A model generated the notes under the pieces. It was not told the DNA's origin. It did no database searches and saw only the letters and a program-made list of their open reading frames with translations. Position numbers and translations under genes: made by a program. A stretch of DNA of 55,393 bases from Microcaldota archaeon (GTDB taxonomy: Archaea; Micrarchaeota; Micrarchaeia; Micrarchaeales; CABMGC01), in NCBI GenBank assembly GCA_021791245.1, contig JAJYWY010000031.1:1-55393 (forward strand), written 5' to 3'. This document shows, piece by piece, positions 26,059 to 33,704 of the stretch (the stretch's first letter is position 1; each line of letters begins with the position of its first letter).

Positions 26059-26943
26059 ATGAAGCTCTTGAACGACCTTGTGCAGAACATACCAGAGAAG
26101 CAACTGCCCATAAGGGCTGGGAGACCAGAACTTTCCATGCAAGACATGGTCTTCGGCTCTGCCTTGAAGGTCTTTACGACCTTCTCGCTAAGAAGGTTTA
26201 TGACCGATGCAAATGAAGCCAAAGTGAGGGGATACTTACAGCACATACCCCACTTTACTCTTGTATCTGTCTATATGAAAAAGGAAGAGATGACACCTTT
26301 TCTGCAAGACCTCATAATGCTATCAGCACTTCCTATGAAGGCAGTAGAGACTAAGTTCGCAATAGACAGCACAGGATTCAGGACTACGAAGTTCGGAGAA
26401 TACTGCAAAGAGAAGCACAATACAGGAAGAGACCATGATTGGATTAAGGCACATATCTGTTCTGGCGTCTCTACACACATTATAACAGGCGTAGAGGTCT
26501 TGCCAGAGAATAGCGGAGATAGTCCGCAGTTCATACCGCTTGCAGAGAAGACGCATAATGCTGGCTTTACGATAGATGAGATGAGTGCGGATAAGGCTTA
26601 TTCGAGCAGAGACAACAACGCATACATAGACCAGATAGGCGGAACGCCTTATATCGCTTTCAGGAGCAACGCAACAGGGAAGCCAAGAGGGAACAACCAC
26701 ATTTGGAGAAAGATGTATAACTACTTCGTCTATAACAGAGAGGACTTCTTACAGCACTACCATCTAAGGAGCAACGTAGAAAGCACAAACAACATGATAA
26801 AGAGCAAGACGACGGATATGGTGAGAAGCAAGGATAAGACCGCACAGATTAACGAGGTGCTTCTAAAGGTCTTGTGTCATAATATCTGCGTGCTTATAAG
26901 TGCTATGTTTGAGTTGGGGATAGAGCCTAATCTGGTTTCTTAA
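26059..26943 (+). CDS. DDE transposase (IS4/IS5 superfamily), probably 5'-truncated
   Basis: A 294-residue transposase with the DDE triad in place: Asp in FAIDSTGFR, Asp in SADKAYSS and Glu in RSNVESTNNMIKSK, with YHLRSNVES before it as in IS4/IS5-type enzymes. The N-terminal helical region (GRPELSMQDMVFGSALKVF, STFSLRRFM-like) is typical, but relatives start about 20 residues earlier with a segment before FMKLL. Here the frame is closed by a stop just upstream of ATG 26059, so the original start is gone. No terminal inverted repeats were found. The end overlaps a zinc-ribbon gene on the other strand by 17 bp. Confidence 0.8.
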   Translation: MKLLNDLVQNIPEKQLPIRAGRPELSMQDMVFGSALKVFTTFSLRRFMTDANEAKVRGYLQHIPHFTLVSVYMKKEEMTPFLQDLIMLSALPMKAVETKFAIDSTGFRTTKFGEYCKEKHNTGRDHDWIKAHICSGVSTHIITGVEVLPENSGDSPQFIPLAEKTHNAGFTIDEMSADKAYSSRDNNAYIDQIGGTPYIAFRSNATGKPRGNNHIWRKMYNYFVYNREDFLQHYHLRSNVESTNNMIKSKTTDMVRSKDKTAQINEVLLKVLCHNICVLISAMFELGIEPNLVS

Positions 26944-27151
26944 TGTCTGCGCTTGCCCCTGCACCTACATTAATTCCAGCGTCGTTTATCTCTACCCCGC
27001 AGGAATCGCACTTATAATATCTCATGCTGTAACCTTTCACACCAGAAACTACTTTATCGTCTTTTAGGTTTTCATAAGCTGTAGTAGTATGCAAGATACC
27101 CTTTTTACAGGTAGGGCAGTGCTTTCCATCTCTGTTCTGTTCTAAAGTCAT
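26927..27151 (-). CDS. Small zinc-ribbon protein
   Basis: A 74-residue protein beginning MTLEQNRDGKHCPTCKKG and containing YYKCDSCGVEI. The two CxxC pairs about 35 residues apart form a zinc ribbon. The last six residues (DIKKPD) are encoded inside the 3' end of the transposase gene, so the natural C-terminus may have been altered by the insertion. Three direct repeats lie immediately upstream. The role is unknown; it could be a small DNA-binding protein or an accessory gene of the element. Confidence 0.6.
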   Translation of the reverse strand: MTLEQNRDGKHCPTCKKGILHTTTAYENLKDDKVVSGVKGYSMRYYKCDSCGVEINDAGINVGAGASADIKKPD

Positions 27152-27154
27152 AAT

Positions 27155-27207
27155 AATAAAACTACAAGAAGGTTAATAAAACTACAGGAAAACAATTAAA
27201 CTACAAA
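27155..27207. repeat. Triple direct repeat aataaaactaca
   Basis: Three copies of aataaaactaca (third copy aattaaactaca) start at 27155, 27175 and 27194, about 19-20 bp apart. They sit directly before the zinc-ribbon start codon (27151) on one side and 56 bp before the fadE start on the other. Spacing of roughly two helical turns suggests operator sites on one face of DNA, or iteron-like sites left by a mobile element. Confidence 0.6.
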
Positions 27208-27262
27208 GCCGCTTCGGACAAAAAGACTAAATACGGAGCGATTACATCTAAAATGGGATTTT

Positions 27263-29662
27263 ATGGATCAATTTAATGCACCTAAGCCTGAGCAGCGCGC
27301 AGATAACATTTCTATGGACGGGATAAGCCTGCCGAAGCCTTCCCTTTCAAGTCAGATCAGGAAAAATGAATCGGTTATGGACAAGCTCATATTCTGGACG
27401 GCAGGAAGGAAGATAGCGAGAACTAAATTATCAGAGACTGAGAGAGCTGCGCTGGAAGCAGGGGACAAGAGCATAGAGGAAGGATTCTTCGATGGAAGGC
27501 CGCAGTGGCAGAGGCTGAGAGAGCTCCCAAAGGCGGAGCCGTCAGAAGAAGGGAAGGCGTTCATAGAGGATAAGGTAAAGAAGTTCACTGAGAGGCTGAA
27601 TGTTACTGAAATAAGGAAACTCAATGATCTTCCAAAGGATGTATACGAGATGCTTAAGGATTATAAGATCTGGGGGATGATAATAGACAAAGAATATGGC
27701 GGACTCGGACTCTCCCCTACAGACCATTCTGAAGCAGTGATGATGATAGGCTCTATGAGCGCCGCAGCTGCAGTAGACGCAATGGTGCCGAACTCCCTTG
27801 GTCCGGGAGAGCTCATCATGAGATATGGAACAGACGAGCAGAAAGAGAAGTGGCTTCCCGGGCTTGCAAACGGGAAAGAGATACCATGCTTCGCATTGAC
27901 ATCTATAAACGGAGGCTCGGACGCCGCAGGTGGAATGGCAAACAAAGGCAGGATCTTCATAGGGGAAGATGGAAGGTTGAAAGTGAGCGTTGACATAAGC
28001 AACAGGTACATAACGCTTGCGCCTATAACGACTTTGGCAGGTGTTGCGTTCAAGCTAAAGGATCCGGATAACCTTTTGGGAAAAGGCAAAGCACCTGGAA
28101 TAACAGTATCTTTGATACCTGCGAATACTCCGAACTTTATAACAGGAAAGCGGCACAATCCCATGGACATTCCTTTCCAGAACGGTCCTGTAGAAGGGAA
28201 GGATGTGGTAATAGACATAGAAGATAACATAATAGGAGGAAAAGACGGAGCAGGGAAAGGATGGAACATGCTTATGGAATGCCTTGCAATAGGAAGATCA
28301 ATCTCCCTCCCTGCACTCTCAGTGGCAGCGGCAAAGTATACTGCAAATTACGTTGGGTCTTTCTCGAGGATAAGAAAGCAGTTCAATACTCCAATATGCA
28401 ATTTCCAGGGAATACAGGAACTGCTTGCAAGGATAGCGGGCAAGACATACATAATGGATTCTGCAAGGAAGACTACGCTCCAGATGCTAGAAGCTGGAAA
28501 GAAGCCTACAATTCCATCCGCAATCATAAAGTACAACCTGACAGAGATGATGAGGGAAATATGCAGGGACGGAATGGATATAATGGGCGGCTCCGCAATA
28601 GTCGATGGCCCGAGAAACATAATGTCGGATTTCTACAAATCTGTGCCAATAGCAATAGGCGTGGAAGGCCACAACGTTATGACAAGAAACCTTCTAATCT
28701 TCGGGCAGGGGCTTATGAGGCTGCATCCTAACTTATATCCTATGATAAAGGCTGCACAGGAGGGAGATAAGGCGAAGTTCAGGAAACTCATGTTAAAGCA
28801 TGGCATAGATATGGCAAGATATCTTACAGTAAGCGAATTTGGGATAGGGCTGAAGGCAGGGATACATAAGGATACGCCAAAGGAGCTGCACAAGTACTAC
28901 AAGCAGATAAATTATTTGTCTGGTGGATTTGCATTCTCTGCAGCAGTGCTCTCCGCGCTGTACCAGGACAGGCTCAAGACCGAAGAGAACATATGCAGGA
29001 GGATGGGAGATGTGCTGAGCAATCTCTACATGGCGATGTCTGTACTCAACAACTTCGAACGGGAAGGCATGCACAAAGACGAACTTGATCTTGTGCATTG
29101 GTCATGCCAGTACCTCATGCACAATGCTGAAGAGGCATTCAGGGATATGCTCAAAAATTTAAAGCACAGGCCAGTGGCGGCAATACTGAAAGGCGTTGTC
29201 TTCGCAAACTGCGCTAGATATGAAAAGCCTAGCGATGAGTTGGGGAAGAGAATAGCCATGATCCTAACTGCTCCCAATGAGACGAAGGATAGGCTCACAA
29301 AAGGAATATACAGGCCAGGTCCAGGAGAAAAATTAAAATTCCTTGACAATGATGGATTAGTAAAGGAAACGGATAGGATAAAGCAGCAGGCGATAATAGA
29401 CAAAGCGTTGGAAATTTGCATCGCGGCTGAGCCATTGGAGGATAAACTCGCGAAGGCTGTCAGGGCCACTGCAAAAGAGATAAAGAAAGGGGAGGCAAAG
29501 AACAGGAACATAGCAAAGCTGCTGCAGAATCGCGATGATGATGAAAGGATTGCGCTACTAGATGCTGCACTCAAGGATGGAGTCATTGACGAGAAAGAGT
29601 TGCGTGCGCTGGTCGATGCAGACGAAATGAGAAAGGAGGTATGCACGGTTGATGCATTTTAG
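27263..29662 (+). CDS. fadE: FadE-type acyl-CoA dehydrogenase
   Basis: A 799-residue flavoprotein resembling bacterial FadE (about 814 residues in E. coli) along its whole length, not the 380-residue short type. The acyl-CoA dehydrogenase core begins near 100 (IWGMIIDKEYGGLGLSPTD). It carries NRYITLAPITTLAGVAFKLKDP, NPMDIPFQNGPVEGKDV, GWNMLMECLAIGRSISLP and IRKQFNTPICNFQGIQE. The catalytic base is probably the Glu in IGVEGHNVMTRNLLIFGQG. The C-terminal part (NLYMAMSVLNNFEREG, DLVHWSCQYLMHNAEEA) is the FadE/DUF1974 extension. It oxidises acyl-CoA to enoyl-CoA in beta-oxidation. In the family motif LTSPEAGSDAG, Pro-Glu is replaced (LTSINGGSDAA). Probably acquired from bacteria. Confidence 0.9.
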   Translation: MDQFNAPKPEQRADNISMDGISLPKPSLSSQIRKNESVMDKLIFWTAGRKIARTKLSETERAALEAGDKSIEEGFFDGRPQWQRLRELPKAEPSEEGKAFIEDKVKKFTERLNVTEIRKLNDLPKDVYEMLKDYKIWGMIIDKEYGGLGLSPTDHSEAVMMIGSMSAAAAVDAMVPNSLGPGELIMRYGTDEQKEKWLPGLANGKEIPCFALTSINGGSDAAGGMANKGRIFIGEDGRLKVSVDISNRYITLAPITTLAGVAFKLKDPDNLLGKGKAPGITVSLIPANTPNFITGKRHNPMDIPFQNGPVEGKDVVIDIEDNIIGGKDGAGKGWNMLMECLAIGRSISLPALSVAAAKYTANYVGSFSRIRKQFNTPICNFQGIQELLARIAGKTYIMDSARKTTLQMLEAGKKPTIPSAIIKYNLTEMMREICRDGMDIMGGSAIVDGPRNIMSDFYKSVPIAIGVEGHNVMTRNLLIFGQGLMRLHPNLYPMIKAAQEGDKAKFRKLMLKHGIDMARYLTVSEFGIGLKAGIHKDTPKELHKYYKQINYLSGGFAFSAAVLSALYQDRLKTEENICRRMGDVLSNLYMAMSVLNNFEREGMHKDELDLVHWSCQYLMHNAEEAFRDMLKNLKHRPVAAILKGVVFANCARYEKPSDELGKRIAMILTAPNETKDRLTKGIYRPGPGEKLKFLDNDGLVKETDRIKQQAIIDKALEICIAAEPLEDKLAKAVRATAKEIKKGEAKNRNIAKLLQNRDDDERIALLDAALKDGVIDEKELRALVDADEMRKEVCTVDAF

Positions 29663-29811
29663 TGGTATTTTAGTCATCACATTTATCCAAAATGGACCCA
29701 ATAAGAGATGGAGGCTATAACCTTACGCATATTTAGCAAAGGAGAAATCGCGGGGTAAACTTTAAAGAATCTGCGACATCTTGCGAAAAGATTACGCTTC
29801 TATAAAAATTT

Positions 29812-29843
29812 GGAGAGTCCGTGATCTGGACACGGGTCTTGAA
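29812..29843 (-). repeat. Degraded copy of tRNA-Pro(TGG) 3' half, probable att scar
   Basis: These 32 bases match 29 of 32 bases of the 3' half of the tRNA-Pro gene at 31263-31336 (acceptor strand, T arm, variable loop and 3' anticodon-stem strand), in the same orientation. The match ends where the anticodon loop would begin. A 5' half is absent, so it is not a tRNA gene. It ends 16 bp from the stop of the ATPase gene. Confidence 0.7.
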
Positions 29844-29859
29844 TTTGGGTATTGCATCT

Positions 29860-31131
29860 TCAAATCTGCAGATTCAAAAGCCATTTCCAAAGTGGTATAA
29901 AATGTATGGTCTTTCCTGAGACATGCACCACCTTTTCATAATCCCAAGTTATAACTGTCAGTTTCACGCATTTTAATTTTCTTCCTGCATTCAGCAACGA
30001 TTCCACTTCCCTTTTCTTTAATTCTTTTTCGTTCGACACATAAGTTACTTGAAGCAGTTCTTTTATCCCATGGCTATCTCTTAGAACGAAGTCTACTTCC
30101 TCGCCGGATATATCCCTATAATAAAATATATCTGAGCTAATTTCCAATCTTTTCAATTGAAGGAAGACTAAATTTTCCATAAGTCTTCCCTTATCATATG
30201 GTAATCTCCAAGAGAGACCATTATCAGCCAAATAAACTTTTTTTGGCCATCCAGACCTGATGCTTATCTTCGTTGAATATCTATCAAGAAAAAAGAAGAT
30301 CATTGTGTCCTGCAGTTTTTCCACATAATCATAAGCAGTATTCCTACCAAATGGGACTCCATCCGATTTCAAAGAGTTAATTGCTTTTCTGATGCTCATT
30401 TCGCTTGCAAAACCCTGTGTTATAAAGTTGAAAATATACCTGGCAACTTCTATACTCTTCGCCTTCTGCCTTTCGACAAAATCCTTGAAGAATATTAATT
30501 CTCTGTATTCTGTCAAAAGTCTGTCTTTATCTCCCTTGCCTAGCACAACCTCTGGGAAGCCGCCAGATTCAAGATACTTATTAAGTAGGTTCTTTAATCT
30601 TCCTACATTTGCCATACTGTTTACGTTCATGCCGGACTCGCCCAATGCGTTAATATATTCAGAGAATGAGAATGGCAATAGTATGAAAGAGATACTTCTG
30701 CCGCGCAATTGCGTAGCCACTTCCCTTGCAAGTAACTTTGATGTAGAGCCAGTGGCATAAACTGAGTAGCCCCTGTCTAGCAAAGTCCTGATCAGGCTCT
30801 GCCAGTCATTTACATTCTGAATCTCGTCTAAAAATACTCTTTTTGCTTCTTTACCGCTGACCTCGGTAAATATCTCTGTTATCACTCTTAAAGTATCCGT
30901 GGCAGATATCCCTTTTAGGGCTATATCCTCAAAATCAAGGTATAATGTTTCAAATCTGTCATATTTGGATATCTCCTGCAACATCAATGACGTCTTACCT
31001 GCCCTTCTAGGACCTATTATTGCAGTTGCCTTACCGTGCATCTCCTTTAGTTTGAGTTCCCTATGCACAAGTGGTGGAATTTTGATTTCTAAGTAATGTG
31101 AGATATAATCCTTTACAAGGGAATTATCCAT
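29860..31131 (-). CDS. AAA ATPase with DUF4143 domain
   Basis: A 423-residue protein of the archaeal/bacterial AAA_14-DUF4143 type. Walker A is IIGPRRAGKTSL near 38-49, Walker B RVFLDEIQNV near 100, sensor VYATGSTSKLL, and FILLPFSFSEYI follows. The C-terminal DUF4143 part ends with DNGLSWRLPYDKGRLMENLVF, FYYRDISGEEVDFVLRD and QVTYV, a restriction-like nuclease pattern. Such proteins are common on archaeal mobile and accessory DNA; function remains unclear. The gene is alone between a tRNA-Pro and its duplicated 3' half, and is the only cargo seen in that interval. No integrase accompanies it. Confidence 0.85.
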   Translation of the reverse strand: MDNSLVKDYISHYLEIKIPPLVHRELKLKEMHGKATAIIGPRRAGKTSLMLQEISKYDRFETLYLDFEDIALKGISATDTLRVITEIFTEVSGKEAKRVFLDEIQNVNDWQSLIRTLLDRGYSVYATGSTSKLLAREVATQLRGRSISFILLPFSFSEYINALGESGMNVNSMANVGRLKNLLNKYLESGGFPEVVLGKGDKDRLLTEYRELIFFKDFVERQKAKSIEVARYIFNFITQGFASEMSIRKAINSLKSDGVPFGRNTAYDYVEKLQDTMIFFFLDRYSTKISIRSGWPKKVYLADNGLSWRLPYDKGRLMENLVFLQLKRLEISSDIFYYRDISGEEVDFVLRDSHGIKELLQVTYVSNEKELKKREVESLLNAGRKLKCVKLTVITWDYEKVVHVSGKTIHFIPLWKWLLNLQI

Positions 31132-31173
31132 AATTATCCATTAGTATTATAACTGATACATTATTAGACTTTT

Positions 31174-31194
31174 TTGTCTCTCCAACTGAGACAA
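31174..31194. repeat. Inverted repeat before the AAA ATPase gene
   Basis: ttgtctc (31174-31180) and gagacaa (31188-31194) pair perfectly around a 7-base loop. It lies 43 bp upstream of the ATPase start and between it and tRNA-Pro. A run of T precedes it on the plus strand, which is the wrong side for a terminator of minus-strand genes. Operator or recombination site are both possible. Confidence 0.4.
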
Positions 31195-31262
31195 TATCAG
31201 AATATGGAAAATATCAGATAGGGGTACAAGATGTACTTCCCATATATAACCCAAATGTAAAA

Positions 31263-31336
31263 CGGGGAGTCCGTGATTTGAACACGGGTCTTGAACTCCC
31301 AAAGCTCAAAGCCTAACCAAGCTAGCCTAACTCCCC
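31263..31336 (-). tRNA. tRNA-Pro (TGG)
   Basis: The minus strand begins GGGGAGT and ends ACTCCCC plus discriminator G. The anticodon stem TGAGC/GTTCA encloses loop TTTGGGA with anticodon TGG; the T stem is CCGTG/CACGG with loop TTCAAAT. The D stem is weak (two G-T pairs). No intron and no encoded CCA. Its 3' half is copied at 29812-29843. Confidence 0.92.
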
Positions 31337-31439
31337 GATAATTTACTTATCCCTAAGTACAGAATATGTGAAGGTAAGGTAATTAATCCTTTTTGGCTCT
31401 GGCCTCGTTTTATTTTCTTTTCATCTGCTCTAGCGCTAC

Positions 31440-32399
31440 TCAGCCCTTCTTTGCCCTTCCAGGTGGCTTCCTGACCTTTATTTCAGGGTATGCCTTGCCA
31501 AGCAGCTCTGTCTGCACCTTGTAGTCTAAGCCTGCTCCATGTATGATCTTTCCCAACAGGTAAGAATATGCCATCTGGCCCATATTATTGTACTTGCTTG
31601 TTGCCTTGCCTATTACCTGTGCAGTCTGCTGCGATGCCACCTCGGAAATAGCCTCTGCCAAGGCGCTGAGCTTACCATTCCTGCCTTTTGTTATGCTGTC
31701 TGAGTATGAAGAGAGCTCCTTGCCTACATCAGCAGGGAACATTTCGAACAGTTTCTTGTCCACTGAATCACCTATAAGGGCGAGATGCATAGCCACCTCT
31801 TCATTTTTCGTACTGTTGATTATGCTCATCTTCTTTATAGCTACCCATTTGCCCCATTTCGCGAAGAAGTCCACCCTGTCAGGATCGTTTGTGTTTACCT
31901 TCTGCACCTCAATATCTTCTCCTTTCTTTGGTTTGGGATAGTCTTTTGGAATGTAATTTAATGTGCCTGCGCCGAAAGAGAGGCATAGTTTCCTTGCGGT
32001 CTTCCAGATAATGTAGCTATACGCTATCTTCTTCAGGTTCTGCATAACCTTCTTGTCATTGTTCTTGCATGTGTTATCAACAAGCGCCTTTGCCTCTTTG
32101 GAGTCCATTTCCTTGATTATCTTTGAAAAATCAGATATGACCTCAGGGATTGTGCCATTCCTGTTGTCATGCTGCGCTTCTATGTTGTTTATTCTTGCAG
32201 AAGAGGTTGCCCTGTCTATGTATGCATCAATATCCTTGGTGTCAAAAAGAAGCTGGAACGCCTTTTCCTCTACAGAATCCCTTATTGATGCAAGCCAGTT
32301 CAGCAATACGCTTTCACCGGTCTTTTCTGCAATCTTGTGGATTGAAACCCATCCATTGTACTTTGCGAAAAGCTCTATAGAATCAGGATCCGCAGGCAT
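31440..32399 (-). CDS. Internally duplicated hypothetical protein
   Basis: A 319-residue soluble protein made of two related halves. DPDSIELFAKYNGWVSIHKI near residue 3 matches DPDRVDFFAKWGKWVAIKKM near residue 172. SIRDSVEEKAFQLLF matches LIGDSVDKKLFEMFP, and KKIAYSYIIWKTARKL matches GQMAYSYLLGKIIHG. The halves are joined by a Lys/Pro-rich linker, and the C-terminus is basic (KVRKPPGRAKKG). This suggests an ancient gene duplication and fusion of an all-helical domain. I recognise no family. It is followed upstream by a winged-helix protein and eL40 genes on the same strand, pointing to nucleic-acid or ribosome-related work. Confidence 0.75.
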   Translation of the reverse strand: MPADPDSIELFAKYNGWVSIHKIAEKTGESVLLNWLASIRDSVEEKAFQLLFDTKDIDAYIDRATSSARINNIEAQHDNRNGTIPEVISDFSKIIKEMDSKEAKALVDNTCKNNDKKVMQNLKKIAYSYIIWKTARKLCLSFGAGTLNYIPKDYPKPKKGEDIEVQKVNTNDPDRVDFFAKWGKWVAIKKMSIINSTKNEEVAMHLALIGDSVDKKLFEMFPADVGKELSSYSDSITKGRNGKLSALAEAISEVASQQTAQVIGKATSKYNNMGQMAYSYLLGKIIHGAGLDYKVQTELLGKAYPEIKVRKPPGRAKKG

Positions 32400-32411
32400 G
32401 AAGCATGCACC

Positions 32412-32633
32412 TTACTTCTTAACCAAATAGTATCCGCTTGCCTTCTCCCTTACTACTCTCTTAATTACTCCCTTGTTAGATAACGCGACTAGTGCGTTTG
32501 CGACAAGGCCTTTGGGCCTGCTGCACTTTGCGGCTATCGCATCCGCAGTCTTGAGCGTGTCTTCTTTTGTAGCCCCGAAGCCCTCAAGAGTCTTCACTAT
32601 GAGCTGTTCTATTGGATTAAGTTCATCTGCCAT
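32412..32633 (-). CDS. Small winged-helix protein
   Basis: A 73-residue protein (MADELNPIEQLIVKTLEGFG) whose pattern of three helices and a wing (DAIAAKCSRPKGLVANALV, then ALSNKGVIKRVVREKASGYY) fits a winged helix of the S25/MarR-like size. It lies 12 bp from the duplicated protein gene and 25 bp after the eL40 gene, in one probable operon. It may bind RNA or DNA; no named family is certain. Confidence 0.75.
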   Translation of the reverse strand: MADELNPIEQLIVKTLEGFGATKEDTLKTADAIAAKCSRPKGLVANALVALSNKGVIKRVVREKASGYYLVKK

Positions 32634-32658
32634 TCAACCAACTTTCATAGATTAATCA

Positions 32659-32814
32659 TCATGCCTTCTTTGCCCTGAGGTCCTTAGTCTTTGGCCTCAA
32701 TGCGCTGGAGCCGCACTTCCTGCACTTCTCAGTACCCTTCTTGTTCCTGGCTTTGCACTTCCTGCATATTACTATTTTTGAGAGTTCCTCATCAGCTATC
32801 GGAAATCGACCCAT
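32659..32814 (-). CDS. rpl40e: Ribosomal protein eL40
   Basis: A 51-residue frame starting at ATG 32814 gives MGRFPIADEELSKIVIC, then RKCKARNKKGTEKCRKCGSS and ALRPKTKDLRAKK. The two CxxC pairs and the basic, Arg-Pro-Lys tail match archaeal large-subunit protein eL40, a zinc protein of the 50S subunit. It leads the operon with the winged-helix and duplicated proteins. Confidence 0.92.
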   Translation of the reverse strand: MGRFPIADEELSKIVICRKCKARNKKGTEKCRKCGSSALRPKTKDLRAKKA

Positions 32815-33144
32815 AATAAGACCATACCAGAATTAACGGATATCTATGCTTGTAAGTGTATATAAACTTTGCTTTTTTTGCTTATCACTTCCTTAGACAC
32901 GTGCATGCACATCTTTATCAATAGTATTTATTTAGAGGAGATCGTCTAAGGCTTTATATTGTAATTCAATTCTCTTTTATTAATGAAATGCATTCATCTT
33001 CCCTTGCAAAGGTTTTGCAATACCGGAAGGCTCAAGCGCAGACTTATAAATCAAGCTCTAGCATGAGCGTATTGGAATGTAGCCTGAAAAATAAGCAAGT
33101 ATTTTAAATTTTTCATGGATCACTATATTGAATAAGGTTGTTGT
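32815..33144. other. Intergenic stretch, no gene seen
   Basis: About 330 A/T-rich bases between the eL40 operon and a plus-strand membrane protein. The first 60 bases should hold the eL40 promoter (minus strand, around 32845-32880). A perfect inverted repeat ttgcaaa/tttgcaa with a 3-base spacer lies at 33004-33020. No reading frame, tRNA or clear RNA structure was recognised. Confidence 0.5.
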
Positions 33145-33573
33145 TTGGCAAAAACGGAACAAAGCATCGAATCTTATGGCGTAATCTTCTGGAGCCTTGC
33201 AAGCGCATTGTTGATTGTAAAAATAGCGCTTGATTCTGCACAGTATTACATGGCGGCTTCTGTGCCAGAAACTACAGCATATTCGAGCTTTTCCCCGCAC
33301 AGCAGCATGTTGCTTTATGCCACGCTATTGGCCTTTGTCATAGGCTTTGCATTTCTCCTTGCGGCGATATTGTCAATAAAGTCCAGAAGATCGGGATATG
33401 CCATATCCTCCATACTCTCAGCCATATTAATCATAGCAGATATAGCAGTAGGTTTTGTATGGACAGGATACGGGGCATTGATAGCGTCAGTCTCTTTTGT
33501 TACGCTCTTCTTCAGCTACAGAATGCTCACTGCACAGCGCAACGCAGCCTCTATTCCTAAGCGCAGCAGGTAA
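33145..33573 (+). CDS. Four-span membrane protein
   Basis: A 142-residue protein beginning at a TTG (MAKTEQSIESYG). Hydrophobic helices lie near 12-35 (VIFWSLASALLIVKIALD), 55-78 (MLLYATLLAFVIGFAFLLAAI), 85-108 (ISSILSAILIIADIAVGFVW) and 110-127 (ALIASVSFVTLFFSY), with a basic C-terminus. No known motif. It stands alone, converging on the nre gene, with no clear promoter clue. Confidence 0.6.
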   Translation: MAKTEQSIESYGVIFWSLASALLIVKIALDSAQYYMAASVPETTAYSSFSPHSSMLLYATLLAFVIGFAFLLAAILSIKSRRSGYAISSILSAILIIADIAVGFVWTGYGALIASVSFVTLFFSYRMLTAQRNAASIPKRSR

Positions 33574-33704
33574 ATGCATACGTTCATGCAACTGCCGTGC
33601 AGCAGGTCTGCCAGGATTTGCGGCAGCCCTAGAAGAAAAGCTATTGCATCAATTCAGTATTTCTGCCTTTCTGTTATATCGGCAAGGCATATATCGGCGA
33701 CGAC

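Noticed and set aside
27155-27207. CRISPR array
   Set aside because: Only three 12-13 base repeats with 6-8 base gaps, far below CRISPR repeat and spacer lengths, and no cas genes.
29812-29843. Functional tRNA gene
   Set aside because: Only the 3' half is present, with mismatches in the T loop, and no 5' acceptor, D arm or anticodon can be found beside it.
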